From Parascedosporium putredinis (Eukaryota; Ascomycota; Sordariomycetes; Microascales; Microascaceae): DNA of 64,000 bases. A program made the translations under genes and the position numbers. Below are positions 24,273 to 34,615 of this stretch, piece by piece. Where the stretch lies: positions 1,240,001 to 1,304,000 of the forward strand of contig CASHTG010000003.1 in the NCBI GenBank assembly GCA_949357655.1, given 5' to 3'. The notes under the pieces were generated by a model, which saw only the letters and a program-made list of their open reading frames with translations, made no database searches and had not been told where the DNA came from. Every line of letters begins with the position of its first letter. Position 1 is the first letter of the stretch.

Positions 24273-25226
24273 CTACGCTTTCTTCTTCACAATCAACATC
24301 ACAGCGGCGGCAGTTCCCGAGAGCAGCTCCTTGCCCTCCTCCACCCCAGCATCATGCATAGCTTTCTCAATCTCTCGTCTCATCGTACGCGTAATGTCCT
24401 CTTCGGTGTTCGCCGCGTCAGGGTGCGCTTCACGCCATCGAGCAACGGGGCTCGTGGTGGCCATGACCTTTTCCAGGTCAGAGACTCTCATCTGAGGTTG
24501 CGGAAGCAGGTAGTATTCGTTGCCGGGCAGCGACCCGGGGTATCGGTGCCCCACTCCTTGCGCACAAAGGACTCCTTGTCGAACTCTGTAACGGGATCGG
24601 GCACGGTCCAAGGGAGCTGCATGTTGACGTAGAGTTCGCGATTGTGCCGGTTTCCGGGCTCCATGTAGTCGTCGAGGCGCTGCTCGAAGCGATCTAGAGC
24701 CGCCTGACCTCTTGCGAGTTGGGCACAGCGGGGCTAACGATGATCGATCCGTTCGTCCAGAGGGCAACTGTGCCGCCAGGCTTGAGAACCTGCGCGGCCC
24801 TCGCCCAAAACAGGGGCATGTTGAACCAGTGAGCCGCGGTCGAAACCACGAGAAGGTCCACGCTTCCGTCGGCTATGGGGGCGAGAGCTCGGATCCGAGT
24901 GTCTCGGCGGAGCTGACCTCGAAACGAATAGGTTCGGAGCTGGCAGATTCCCCGCCAAGCTCGATGGCCGAGTTGAGCATTCCCTCGGAAGGGTCGATTC
25001 CTATGACATGGCGGAAATGCGGAGCAAGAGCTCGCGCGGCGAGGCCGGGCCCGCAACCGACGTCGAGCAAAGTGTCGAATTGGCCGCCGGTCGAGGTGTG
25101 GTGATCGACGAGAGTTTGGTAGAGCTTGGGGTGGTAATCTCGGCGGTGCTGTGCGTATTCGGCTCCTTGCTGGTGGCTGAACTTGCGAAATGTCTTTTCT
25201 TGGGGAGGCGCGACTGGTTCAGACAT
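24273..25226 (-). CDS. class I SAM-dependent methyltransferase, trans-aconitate methyltransferase-like
   Basis: An intronless gene of about 318 residues. SAM-binding motif I is LLDVGCGPGLAARALAP (about 52-68), followed by IGIDPSEGML (motif post I) and SVDLLVVSTAAHWFN (motif IV, with the AxHW typical of Tmt1-like enzymes). LKPGGTVALW (motif VI) comes next. The C-terminal half is family-typical, ending in AAVMLIVKKKA. It is probably a soluble small-molecule O-methyltransferase; the substrate is unknown. It is divergent from the FAD monooxygenase at 26001, sharing a 0.77-kb intergenic region, so co-regulation is possible. Three missing-base breaks, at G5 24877-24881, about 24704 and about 24534-24540 (plus strand), restore a single frame. 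Confidence 0.85.
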
Positions 25227-26000
25227 CGTGATGGATCGCGGGGTTGAGTTAAGTTGATGTGATGGATTCGTAATTTCGGTTTAGATGAGTGGAATTGGCA
25301 AAAGTTGGTTGATGGTAATCTAGAAGACTTGGGCCTTGATGATTTTCCTCGTGGTTCAGGGCAAAGAAAAGAAAGGGAAAAATAGTCCGCGGGCGTGTTG
25401 ATAAACCACATCGATGTGGACGTCCAAGATCAGGATTTAGGCAACGCTTTAACATGCTAGTTGCAAACCGCCAAAGGGGCAGGATCTAGGTGGCCCCGCC
25501 CGGCGCGGTCCACAAGTCGGTAAACACGGCAACGTTTTCTCCGTGTGCAGCGAGGGAACGACAAGCCGATCTAGGGTTGGGCCGTAGAATGGATGTGGAC
25601 ATAAAACAGCGGGATCGGGGAAAAATGGCCGCGTTGAATTTAAAGTTGCGGCTTGAATTGTCGATGGCAACGCTCGTTACGCATGCCAGGACACAGTACG
25701 TAGCTGGGGCGGCACTTACAATGCGAAACGCCACGGCAGTTCGTATTTCGCATCTCGGTTTCATTCCGCGCAATCCACGTCACCCAGCGTTCCGCGCCGT
25801 ATCACAGCACTTCAACGTTATTTGCATCAAGAACTTGACATATAAAAAGAACAGAAAAAGATTACCCAGGAAGCAATGAAATAAAAATGATCCTCTTATC
25901 CATTTACACTCATTCAACCAGCCAGTCCTGCGGGCAGACTCGATAAATCAACATCTACTTTTCACGCCCTCCTCCAACACCCCAAACCAACCTCGAAACC
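25227..26000. other. divergent intergenic region, methyltransferase and FAD monooxygenase
   Basis: 774 nt separating the starts of two divergent genes, presumably both promoters. A 129-codon plus-strand frame (25490-25879) is present, but its composition gives no support for a gene. The last 130 nt before 26001 are pyrimidine-rich and look like a 5' leader. Confidence 0.45.
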
Positions 26001-27250
26001 ATGGCGAGCCACCACTTCCTCGAAGGCAAGAAAATCATCGTCGCCGGCGCCGGCATGGCAGGCCTCGCCTTCGCCACCGCCCTCCGCAAGCACTGGAACC
26101 CCGCCCTCCCCTTCCCCTGCCTCCGCATCTACGAGCGCGACACCAAAGTCACCGCCGTCGGCCGCGAGGGCTTCTCCCTCTCCCTCGCCGGCCAGGACGA
26201 GACCGGCGGCCTGTACGCCCTCATGCAGCTCGGCCTCCTGGACAAGATTCTCCCGCACGTCATCCTGGGCCTCGACGGGCCCGGCTGCTTCCGCGTGTGG
26301 GACGCCAACTTCGCCACCACGCTGCGCATCAAGTTGAATCCCGCCAAGGGTCTCCCGTCGGCGGGTATACGCATCGCGCGCAAGGACCTCCGCGGCGTGC
26401 TGATCGAAGCCGGCGAAAACGACGTTGTGTGGGATGCCGTCTGCCTCGGGGCAAAGAAGCAGGAAAACGGCAAGATGCTCGTCACCATCCGAAAAGGGGC
26501 CGCGGCCGGCGCCGAGGAGATCGTCGAGGAAGAGTGCGACTTGCTGCTCTGCGCCGATGGCGCCAACAGTAAGCTACGCGCTTCGCTACGTCCCGACGAC
26601 AAACTCCAGTACTGCGGGGCGGTCCAGCTCGGCGGGCTCGCCCGGTTCGAAGACGGACTGCCCGAACCCGTGGGCGAGAACTGGGGAATGACGACGTCCG
26701 GCACTGGCGTCGCCTGCTTCTTCTCCCCGTCGACAAGCACTCGCTCGTGTGGGCCCTGAGCCACCTCGAAGAACAGCGCGCGCCCATCACCGATCGATCC
26801 TCCGAGGAAGAGCGCCGTGCCGTCGTGGAGGAAGGCGCCAAGCTCGGCTCCATGTTTTCCGAGCCCTTCCCATCCATCATGAGAGCTACGGACGTGGATA
26901 CCGTATTTGCTATGCCGGCCCGAGACAAACAACCGTTTCCTCACGACCTCAAGGGCGGGCCGGTGGTTTTCCTCGGCGACGCAAACCACGCCGTGAGCCC
27001 GTTCGCCGGGTATGGCGCGAGCCTCGCGCTCAAGGATGGTTGGGACCTTGCCGAGCAGATATGCAAGGCCTCCACGCTCGCGCAGGCGCTTCAGCACTAT
27101 GACAAGATTAGCATCCCGAGAGCGCAAAAGAGCCTCGATACTGCGCATGGCAGGATTCGGGACTTTCACAGTACCGGCATCCGGTTTTACTTTGTCAAGT
27201 TTATGATGACTCTTGCCGGCTTCATGTTTCGTTTGACTGGTAGAGGCTAG
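26001..27250 (+). CDS. FAD-dependent monooxygenase, PHBH/UbiH-like
   Basis: An intronless gene of about 416 residues. The N-terminal FAD fold is IIVAGAGMAGLAFATAL (GxGxxG, about 11-27). The central DG motif is CDLLLCADGANSKLRASL, and the C-terminal GD motif is VVFLGDANHAVSPFAGYGA, together the hallmark set of class A flavoprotein monooxygenases. ARKDLRG lies between them. The C-terminus is hydrophobic (FMMTLAGFMFRLTG) and may associate with membranes. Such enzymes hydroxylate or epoxidise aromatic or polyketide-like substrates using NAD(P)H; the substrate here is unknown. The frame breaks once, at C4 26725-26728, and one added base makes the coding length 417 codons including stop. It is divergent from the methyltransferase. 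Confidence 0.88.
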
Positions 27251-27534
27251 CCCTGGATGGCTTATTTTGACCCTTCAGCCTCTTCTTTTACGATACCCTT
27301 CCCCGCTCAGCCTTCTTTCCTTCTTGCTCTTGCCGTTAGGTTATCTAGTCTCTTTTATCTTGTCTTCGTTGGAATATCGCGGGGACAGTAAAGCCTATGG
27401 AGGTAAACATACGTGGCGAAACATGGCACTATCATTAATTATATTGTGTAATTATACTCTTTATCCTTTTTCTTCTCTATTTCAAAGCCCCGTGCGTTGA
27501 ACGGTCATTAATTCCCATGCTTTATATTCGGCCC

Positions 27535-29371
27535 CTATGACCTTCGCTTAAAGACGAGCTGGCATCCATCCTGCAAAAGTTGTTAGCATCGTTATCCCAA
27601 AATAAAATCGAATTCGAATCTAGTAGTGACTTACCATAGGGAACAGAGTAGCAAAGACCCTGATCCTTTCCGAGTCGTCCGTCGCATGATGCTCCCAATC
27701 TAGCTCTAACGCCGCCTTCCCAATCATACCCGCCATTGACAAAGGCACATACCGCCTCGCAAGGCAATCATGCGCTCGGAGCCAAAGACAAGCCAGTTCT
27801 TAGTTTGCGCCTCCGCGTCCCCGGTGATCCACCTATCCGGGTCGAAATGGTCTGGGTTGGGGTAGGCCTTGGGGTCGTGCAGCGCCGGGTAGCAGGACGG
27901 GATAACCATGGAGCCCTTGGGAACGGTGTAGTCGGGGGTGATGGGGAAGCTCTTGGTGGCGAGATAGGGAACGAAGATGACGGGCGGTCGGTGGCGCAGG
28001 AGCTCCTTGATGACGGCCTTGGTGTATGTGAGGGAGTCAAGCATGGGCAGGTCAAACGGCTTCGTCTTATCTCCGCCGCGCGCGGCAAGGTTCTCCTCTC
28101 GCAGGCGCTCGAGGACATCGGGTCGCTGGGCGAGGACCTGGAATAGCCAGTTCGTGGCACTGCTCGACGCGTCCTGCGAGGCGAACAAGAACGTGAACAG
28201 AGTCTGGCCAATCTCCTCGTTGGTGAACTCTCGAATCAGGTTGGACGGCTTGACGGCATCCACATCTCCCGCCGCGACTTTTTCGCGATACTCGTTCGAC
28301 TTCCTCATGTGTGACACCCACTGGTCCACGATGCAGGTAGGTTCCGCCCCGGTCGCCATGTTGGCCTTGCACGCGCCCGCGCACCTGGCAAACTCGGCAT
28401 TCACAGCGTCCGCCGTGCGCTTGCCCAGCCACGTCTTGGTAAAGGGGATGTACATGGACAACGGCACGTTGACGAGCTCGAGCGCGGCCGTGACGAGGTA
28501 AAGTCGTCGGCGATCTTCTTGACCGCGTCCGGGGAGATGTAGTCGCCGAAAAAGGTCCTGAGCGATAGGGCGCAGTTGATCTCCCGAAAGAGGGCCATGA
28601 AGGCCGTGGGCCGGCCCTTGTTCGCCTCGCTGGCGGCGACGAACTTGTCAAAGTAGTCGGCGAGGACCCTCTCCTGCACGGGGAGGTAGGACGAGATGGC
28701 TTGGTTCGTGAAAAGCGGCATCAGGCCTCGGCGGTACTCGGCGTGGGCTTTTCCCTGGAGGAAGACCCAGGCCTTGTGCCCGATTACGTCTTTCGCGATG
28801 GGGACCAGGCATGGCTCGGTGTAGGTGGGTGACCGGAACACCTTGTGGGCGAGATCGGGGTCGGATGTTAGAACGACGAACCTAGGCTTTTGTCAGCTTG
28901 CTGGATCCTAAAAACCAGGAACGAGCGGCATTCTTGGGGCCTCTTGATCCTGAGGAACACTAACTTGTGGAAGACGGAAACGCAACTCAAAGGGCCGCTA
29001 GCCCATTGCGCAATATAACTCTCAAACTTTGGATGAAGAGCCTGAATGAAGGGACCGGTAATCGGAATCTTGAATGCAGGCCCAGCGATCGAGCCCTTCT
29101 TCAAAATGTACAGGACTGTCAAGATGTAAGTATTTATTAGCGCCCGTCAGCAACACGCCCGCGGGCCAAGATATGGGCAGGGCGGGTCAGCCTTACCTTG
29201 ATCGTATACGACAAGCCCCAGAATAAAGGTCACGGCATATTTCCAAATCGGCCAACTCGAGAGAAATTCCGGGAATGCAATGGCCTCTTGCAGCTTGGAG
29301 GTGGTGGATAGGAACGAAGGCTGCGATAGATCCGGCCACGCAACCGACGTGTTGATGAAGTTGAGCGCCAT
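27535..29371 (-). CDS. erg5: cytochrome P450 CYP61, sterol C-22 desaturase
   Basis: Four exons (29371-29197, 29115-28965, 28881-27635 and 27570-27535) encode about 536 residues, normal for CYP61. The N-terminal membrane anchor is WKYAVTFILGLVVY. Strongly conserved CYP61 blocks follow: KKGSIAGPAFKIPITGPF, PLSCVSVFHKFVVL, the I-helix FLFASQDASSSATNW, the ExxR helix KELLRHRPP and WITGDAEAQTKNWLVFG. The heme-binding loop ends HDCLARRYV. It desaturates C-22 of ergosta-type sterols in the endoplasmic reticulum, late in ergosterol synthesis. It ends DGCQLVFKRRS. Two missing-base breaks (A3 28500-28502, and about 27773-27778 in the heme loop) restore a length divisible by three. For an ergosterol gene this conserved, consensus error is likelier than loss. 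It is divergent from the Zn2Cys6 gene. Confidence 0.95.
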
Positions 29372-30125
29372 CTTTGGGGTGGCTTTTTTCGGGCTCGTCA
29401 CTGACTGTCTTCTCGAAAGCTAGAATCCAAAGGGGACTCGCGCACGCCAAGAACGGGAGGGAGAGAATGCGTGTCGTCTTTATATCCGCAGGGTTCGAAT
29501 TTCTCCATCGCGCCACACTGGATCTTGGTGGGTTCCAATTCCCTTCCCTCCCCAAAACCCTTTTTTCAACGCAACGCCAGCCTAGGCACGGTACCCGCAA
29601 GTCCGTCGCTTCGTAATCGTTTTCGCTACTCTAACCCACCATCAACTCTCTGTCCCGCTTTCCACCTCTTGTGTTATCGGGGGCACCAACTCGACGGGTC
29701 GACCCACGATCCCGAGATTCCCGAACACGTCCAGTCGCTGCTCGTCCTCGAGTGCAACCCAAACACACAAAGTCGATTACCGGATTAGGACTAGTCTCCG
29801 CATGTTCTACAGCCGCCAAGCCGGAACGTGCAGACTGCGGAGTCTAGTCCTAATCCGGCCATCGATGCTCCGCCCAGACTTTGAGGTCATTTCACCTTCT
29901 TTTTCCTCGGAAATCGTTCGACTGCATCCCCACAAACGACCTTCTCCCCTTCCATTTTCCTACACCAATCTTTCCCCCACCCCTTTTTTTCTTCCCATTG
30001 CCCAAGCCAGACGGACCATGGGTCATCCGAGCACCCCTCAGTCGGAACAAGATTCGAAAAGAACGCTTGATACCTATTTTTCCTGATTTCAACAAGGGGC
30101 ATCATAAAGAAGAAAAATAGGAACA
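29372..30125. promoter_or_regulatory. divergent promoter region between erg5 and Zn2Cys6 factor
   Basis: 754 nt between two divergent starts. It contains a near-perfect 23-bp inverted repeat (29780-29858) and CT-rich leader sequence (about 29895-30000) before the regulator ATG. No clear SREBP or Upc2-type site was recognised by eye. Confidence 0.5.
29780..29858. repeat. inverted repeat with 23-bp arms
   Basis: The left arm 29780-29802 begins CCGGATTAGGACTAG. The right arm 29836-29858 is its reverse complement with one mismatch (22 of 23). The 33-nt spacer contains a further weaker complementarity (GCATGTTC against GAACGTGC). Flanking bases extend the symmetry slightly (TCGAT on both sides). 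It could form a hairpin or cruciform, be a symmetric protein-binding site, or be a relic of a small transposon. Confidence 0.85.
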
Positions 30126-31863
30126 ATGCGCCAAACCCTTCGCCGCTCTTGCGCTGCATGTGCTAAATCCAAACATAGCTGCGACCTTCGCACGCCGCGC
30201 TGCTCTCGCTGTACTAAGCGCAAGGTGCTCTGCGTGTACGCCAACGAGCCCCTGACAGCTGCCCCGCCACCACCCCGGCAGCGCCGGCGCGGGAGATTAA
30301 CGAGTCTGTCGCCGCCCAGCTGGGTAGCCTGACCAACTATAGGTTTGGGTCCCTGGATCCCTTTGAGTCTTACCCGCCGACGAGACTTCCGCGAGAGCAC
30401 GTTCAGCGCCTCATTCATAGCTGTAGGTGAACCTCGTCGCCTAGAATCAGGCGATTTCTTTTCCCTCTCCCCTCCCCAGAACTTGTTAGGCGGGTTTCGA
30501 GATTAACCCGGCCCCCGTGCAGTCCTACACAAAATCGCGTTTCAATACTATCCACTTGACCTCAATGCCACTTCCAATCCTTTCCTCGTGTCCTGGTGGC
30601 CTCTCGCCCTTGGCGACCCTGCCTTATTCCATGTTTCTCTACAAACGGCATGTCTGGACGAAGAGATGCTAGCGCGCAAGGGCTTCCAGAGTTCGGAAAT
30701 CCTCATGGCCGACTCCGTTGCCCTCCTCCGCCGCAAAGTGTTCGAGCCGTCTTTGGCCATACAAGACGGTACAATGAACTCGGTCATCACCCTAGCAGCT
30801 ATAGAGGTAATCCAACCCGATCGTCTCGATTCTTCTTGTCTCCGTGTCTTGACTCCTTCCCATGTGACGGGTGTTCCTCCTCGATATCGTTGGTGTTTAA
30901 GAATGCTGACGCGATCATGCTCGTGGCGTAGTTTGGAAAGGGGAATACAAAGGTTAGCGAAATGCACGTAGACGGCGCCAAGAAACTTGTCAAGATGCGG
31001 GGAGGAATCAACTCGATCAGGCAGACCAGTCCCCTCACAGCGAGGATGGTTAGTTGGTAAGTCGACTCAAGGGTTGAGGGCAATTCATTGTCCTTCTCTT
31101 TCACGGCAACATTACTGACGAGGCTTACCTCAAGGGTCTCTATGCTCATCACAGGCCAGCCACAGTTCGAAACCCAAGACGATATCGGCTCCGGCGACGG
31201 TATACCCCCATCCCTGAATGGCAGGCAGGTCCAGCATCCGCCCCGGAAGACGACTTTGCTCTCGGAAACGACATCGCGCTCGACGTCTGCAACGTGTTCA
31301 CCCGTCTTCGAAACGTATTCCTACGGGCTCGACACGTCCCCCTGGAACCTGCGCGACTCCATGATCTCACGTGCTTCGTAGTCCACCGCCTTCTCTTCCC
31401 CGTTTCCGACGCAACGAGTAGCCCCGAGTCGCACGTTTCCAGCTGTGTTCGCTACGCCATCGTGCTGTACATGTTTATCCTACAGGGACCGACCTACTTC
31501 TCGCATGCCGTCCTGTTCAACCAAATCGTCGACCGGTTCGCCGAGAGCCTCCGACAAACCGCGCCCACTAACGATCACCTCGATATATGGCTTCTTGCCA
31601 TCGCACTCGTATCCTCCAACGGCACGGCCCACTACCTGTGGGTGACGGAAAAGGCCCAGCGCACAGCTTATCATTTCGGGATCAGGGGCCGGTTCGAAGC
31701 TCTTGCGAGGATTCAACGCGTTCTGTGGTTGGACAATTCGTGGGGCGAGGACATATTCGGTCCCTATTGGGATTTTGACCAGCACGGAGGGGTCGAGTTT
31801 GGGTCTATTGTCTCCTCGAGCAGCGTTGGGCCGGGAGTCCTGCCAGATGCGCCTCCGATATGA
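30126..31863 (+). CDS. Zn2Cys6 transcription factor
   Basis: Four exons (30126-30422, 30523-30806, 30932-31056 and 31155-31863) encode about 471 residues. The N-terminal zinc binuclear cluster is CAACAKSKHSCDLRTPRC followed by SRC and TKRKVLC, fitting Cx2Cx6Cx6Cx2Cx6C. It is followed by a proline-rich linker, then a fungal-specific regulatory domain (DPFESYPPTRLPREHVQRLI, KKLVKMRGGINSI). This organisation is typical of short Zn2Cys6 regulators associated with metabolic genes. One missing base in C4 (30262-30265) lets the linker read on. It is divergent from erg5 and could regulate it or itself, but that is only suggested by position. The product is nuclear. Confidence 0.83.
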
Positions 31864-32640
31864 TAGTGGCCGGCTTTCTGGGACCAAGTCCCCTGAGGTA
31901 CGCCCCCGGTACCAAAGCGAATACCGGATATTCTTTCGGTAAGTCTCGAGCGCTAGGTCTCATGGTCTCATGATATGCCACCGAGGCAGGCGTCAGCTAT
32001 GGAGCCGAACTGGAACCGATCCCTGCGTCATCGCCGAGCTGAGCTAGGGACTGGAAACCAACGTCCCAGATTCGCTCCAGCCGCCTGATCTCGCGCAAGC
32101 ATTGACTCAAAGTTGGATGCAGATATTCCCTCACTCGATGCTCACGGTCCGAAATTCCATCAGTCGCCGAACGCGGTCACGTATATGACCAACTTTTCCG
32201 CTCGTCTTGGGCCGAAACTAACCGTGCGCTATCCGCAAAATCTGCGATTCAAGCAAATGCGGTCATCTGAAGTGCTTTGAACTCCTGTCCGTTTCTCCTC
32301 CAGCATTAGAACTTGAGGAGTCCAGCTTATCGAGTATTCAATACAGAGCATCAGAGGCATCCGGTCGAGCCGGTGGGGACGTGATGTGGCAGGGATGTGG
32401 GGATGGATTCTGTGGAAATGGCTATTCCACATTTGTTCAAATGGGCAGGGATTGACGGGACCAGCGACGCGACATGGTCGCGCGCCCCAGCCCAACGCGC
32501 TGGAACCGAACCACCCCCAATCAATTGATCTGACAAGATGCACAATTGAAAGATTGATTCATTACGCCTCGAATTTCGCATCAGAACCTCAATTCCTTTT
32601 CGTCATATTCTTTCACCAAAAAGATCACCTCTACGCCACC
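31864..32640. other. gene-free interval
   Basis: 777 nt between two plus-strand genes: 3' flank of the Zn2Cys6 gene and promoter of the next. No exon, repeat or RNA is recognised. Confidence 0.45.
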
Positions 32641-33774
32641 ATGACTCCTCCTTCTGACGTTGACGAGGTGACCCTCGCGCCAGAGGCCATCCTGCGAGCC
32701 GTGATGCTCTCGCTCTGCGACGACTACCCCACCCTCATCAGAGCGCTCAAGGCCACGCGGGCACTGACCAAGCTCTCTCAATCTCGCGCCGCCGCCGCCG
32801 AAGGCGACGACTCTGGAAAACGCAAGGCCGAAGGTGAAATTTTCGTCTGTCTCCAGTGCAAGGAAGTCTTTTCCACAGACGATAATCCCGAAGACTGCTG
32901 CTCTTATCATCCAGGTTGGTCTCGTCCTAGATTTTTTTTTTTTTTTTTTCAAATCAGATCATAGGAGAGCCGGGCATGTTTGAGGAACCATATTGGTACG
33001 GTTACCCAACCTTCCACCTACGGTTCCAGCATGTTGGAACGCTGGAACGGTATCTTAAGTGGAACGGTTCCATTTTCCTGATCGGTAACAAGGGTTCCAA
33101 GGTTCCATATCCCAATAAGAAAGATCCCTTATATAGGAAATACCGCCTTCATTCAGTGTGATAGCTATCATGCCGTAGAGGTAAATCTGTAAAACCTGTA
33201 GATATGTAAAATGAAGCCCCGTAGTTCAATCCAGAGGAAAACTAGTAATTTTTCTATTTTCGTAGATATCGTAGGCTGTAGAAGGCGATGAAGTTGAAAA
33301 TATCGAGCGTAAAGCTCGATGACCTGAGTGAAAGTCACTCGGGTGTCACTTTTAAAAGTTCTAGTAGGTGGAACCGTTCCTTCTCATGGAACCGTTCCTC
33401 GCTTTGGAACTGGGTTTCGACCCAACAATGCTGGTCCCTTACACTTGGAACCTTTCGAAAAAGGAACCGTTGCAGAACCGTTCCCTAGAGGTTCCTCAAA
33501 CCCCCAGGCTCTACCATAGATCCCAAAGATGCACCATCCTGACTCCGAGTCTCTATAAATTATAGGCAACTTGGAACCTGACTATGAAGGCGACTTTTGT
33601 GCCGACCATGACGAGGGCCACGCTGAGATTGATACTGAAGATATGAAACGGGAGTGTCCTGAAGGATTCATCTATGATTGCTGTGACGAAAACGGCGAGT
33701 CTAAGGGCTGCGCGAAGTCGCGCCATCAAGAGCAGCCCAGCAAATCGTTGAGAGGTGGTTATGGGCTCGATTGA
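32641..33774 (+). CDS. conserved fungal Cys-rich protein of unknown function
   Basis: Two exons (32641-32914 and 33566-33774) give about 160 residues. After an alpha-helical N-terminus comes a likely zinc-binding stretch: CLQCKEVFSTDD, then a CCSYHPG knuckle interrupted by the intron. Exon 2 continues LEPDYEGDFCADHDEGH and ECPEGFIYDCCDENGESKGC. The CxxC...YHPG...EPDYEGDF pattern is one I recognise from uncharacterised filamentous-fungal proteins, and the splice joins it exactly (G|GC). The intron is 651 nt, far longer than any other here, because a transposon-like element sits inside it. If splicing tolerates this, the gene is intact; otherwise it is disrupted. Function unknown. Confidence 0.75.
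32966..33512. mobile_element. non-autonomous hAT-like DNA transposon (MITE-like) inside an intron
   Basis: About 547 bp with terminal inverted repeats. The left end AGAGCCGGGCATGTTTGAGG and the reverse complement of the right end (AGAGCCTGGGGGTTTGAGG) continue both into GAACC and then an ACGGTT block. Both subterminal regions are crowded with GGAACCGTTCC-like copies in both orientations, typical of hAT transposase-binding regions. An 8-bp imperfect target duplication flanks it: ATCATAGG at 32958-32965 and ACCATAGA at 33513-33520 (6 of 8). No transposase reading frame is present. An internal perfect hairpin (ATCGAGC/GCTCGAT, 33301-33319) lies near the middle. The assignment to hAT rests on the 8-bp duplication and repeat style. 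Confidence 0.72.
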
Positions 33775-34208
33775 CCATCTAAACCTCCGCCCGACGAGGA
33801 TAGCCTCAGAGGCAGAATGAGGGTGCCAACAGCACTCAGCACAAGTCCACGCCTCGGGAAAGAGATGGTCCATCCCTCCCATCTCACTGTACATGTAAAC
33901 TAGAGTCACCACCGTTCAATGTTTTGATACGGCCTCGCTTACTCACTAGTGGACTTTTCCACGGACGAATAAGTTTCACAAGCCAATATGCATCTGACCT
34001 TAAATGCTGTAATGATGTGAGGTGCGAACGTAGGCTTGGCGCGTCATTTTTGGGATCGTTGAGTCGTGAGAACTGCTGGCCACGTTTGCGCACGAAACCA
34101 AGCAAACGATGAAGCTGCATAATAAAATTCTTTTCCTCCTCAAATCTCACCAAGATATGCAAACTAGGATGAAGAAAAAAAGAGCAAAAAAAAAAAAAAA
34201 GAAAAAGA
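33775..34208. other. gene-free interval before tRNA-Trp
   Basis: 434 nt: 3' flank of the Cys-rich protein gene and, near 34189-34200, an A-rich run (T-run on the minus strand) just past the tRNA 3' end that would serve as its RNA polymerase III terminator. Nothing else recognised. Confidence 0.45.
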
Positions 34209-34313
34209 TGAACCCAGAGCGATTTGAACGCTCAACCTTCTGGAAACTCCGTTGGAGATGGTACACTCCGGCTGGTGCTGGAATCAGACGCGCTACCGTT
34301 GCGCCATGGGTCC
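34209..34313 (-). tRNA. tRNA-Trp (CCA) with intron of about 33 nt
   Basis: The minus strand gives acceptor GGACCCA paired with TGGGTTC (one G-T wobble) and discriminator A. The D-arm is GCGC/GCGC around AACGGTA, and the T-arm is GAGCG/CGCTC around TTCAAAT. The anticodon loop reads TTCCAG, giving CCA after U33, and is interrupted by about 33 nt before the 3' anticodon stem CAGA. The base pair next to the loop (31-39) appears to be A-C rather than Watson-Crick. A run of A on the plus strand at 34189-34200 supplies the T-rich terminator. Confidence 0.88.
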
Positions 34314-34615
34314 TTCGTTTTGATGTTGATTGCGGGGAAGAAATTTGTATTCATAAATAGCTGCACACTCACTCACCCGAAAAGTGGTTCGAATTACGTG
34401 AGCGGAATTCACTAGCGCTTAAAGGCATCTAAGTATTCACGACAAAACCTTAGGGAAGGAGCACTTGAGGGGTTGGCCTTTTTCTTCTTTCTTTAGTGAT
34501 TATGGATACACTGAAATAGCATAGAATCAAACTTGACCAAGTATGCATTATATTACGCCTATAATCCCAATCGGGAAAGGCTAGAATTTCAACAGAGACA
34601 ACACATCTAAACCCA

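Noticed and set aside
25490..25879. 129-codon plus-strand ORF in the methyltransferase/monooxygenase promoter
   Set aside because: No domain, atypical composition, and it overlaps the presumed promoters of two real genes.
24273..31863. A secondary-metabolite cluster (methyltransferase, FAD monooxygenase, P450, Zn2Cys6)
   Set aside because: The P450 is the housekeeping CYP61 and no backbone synthase, prenyltransferase or cyclase is present between 24 and 32 kb.
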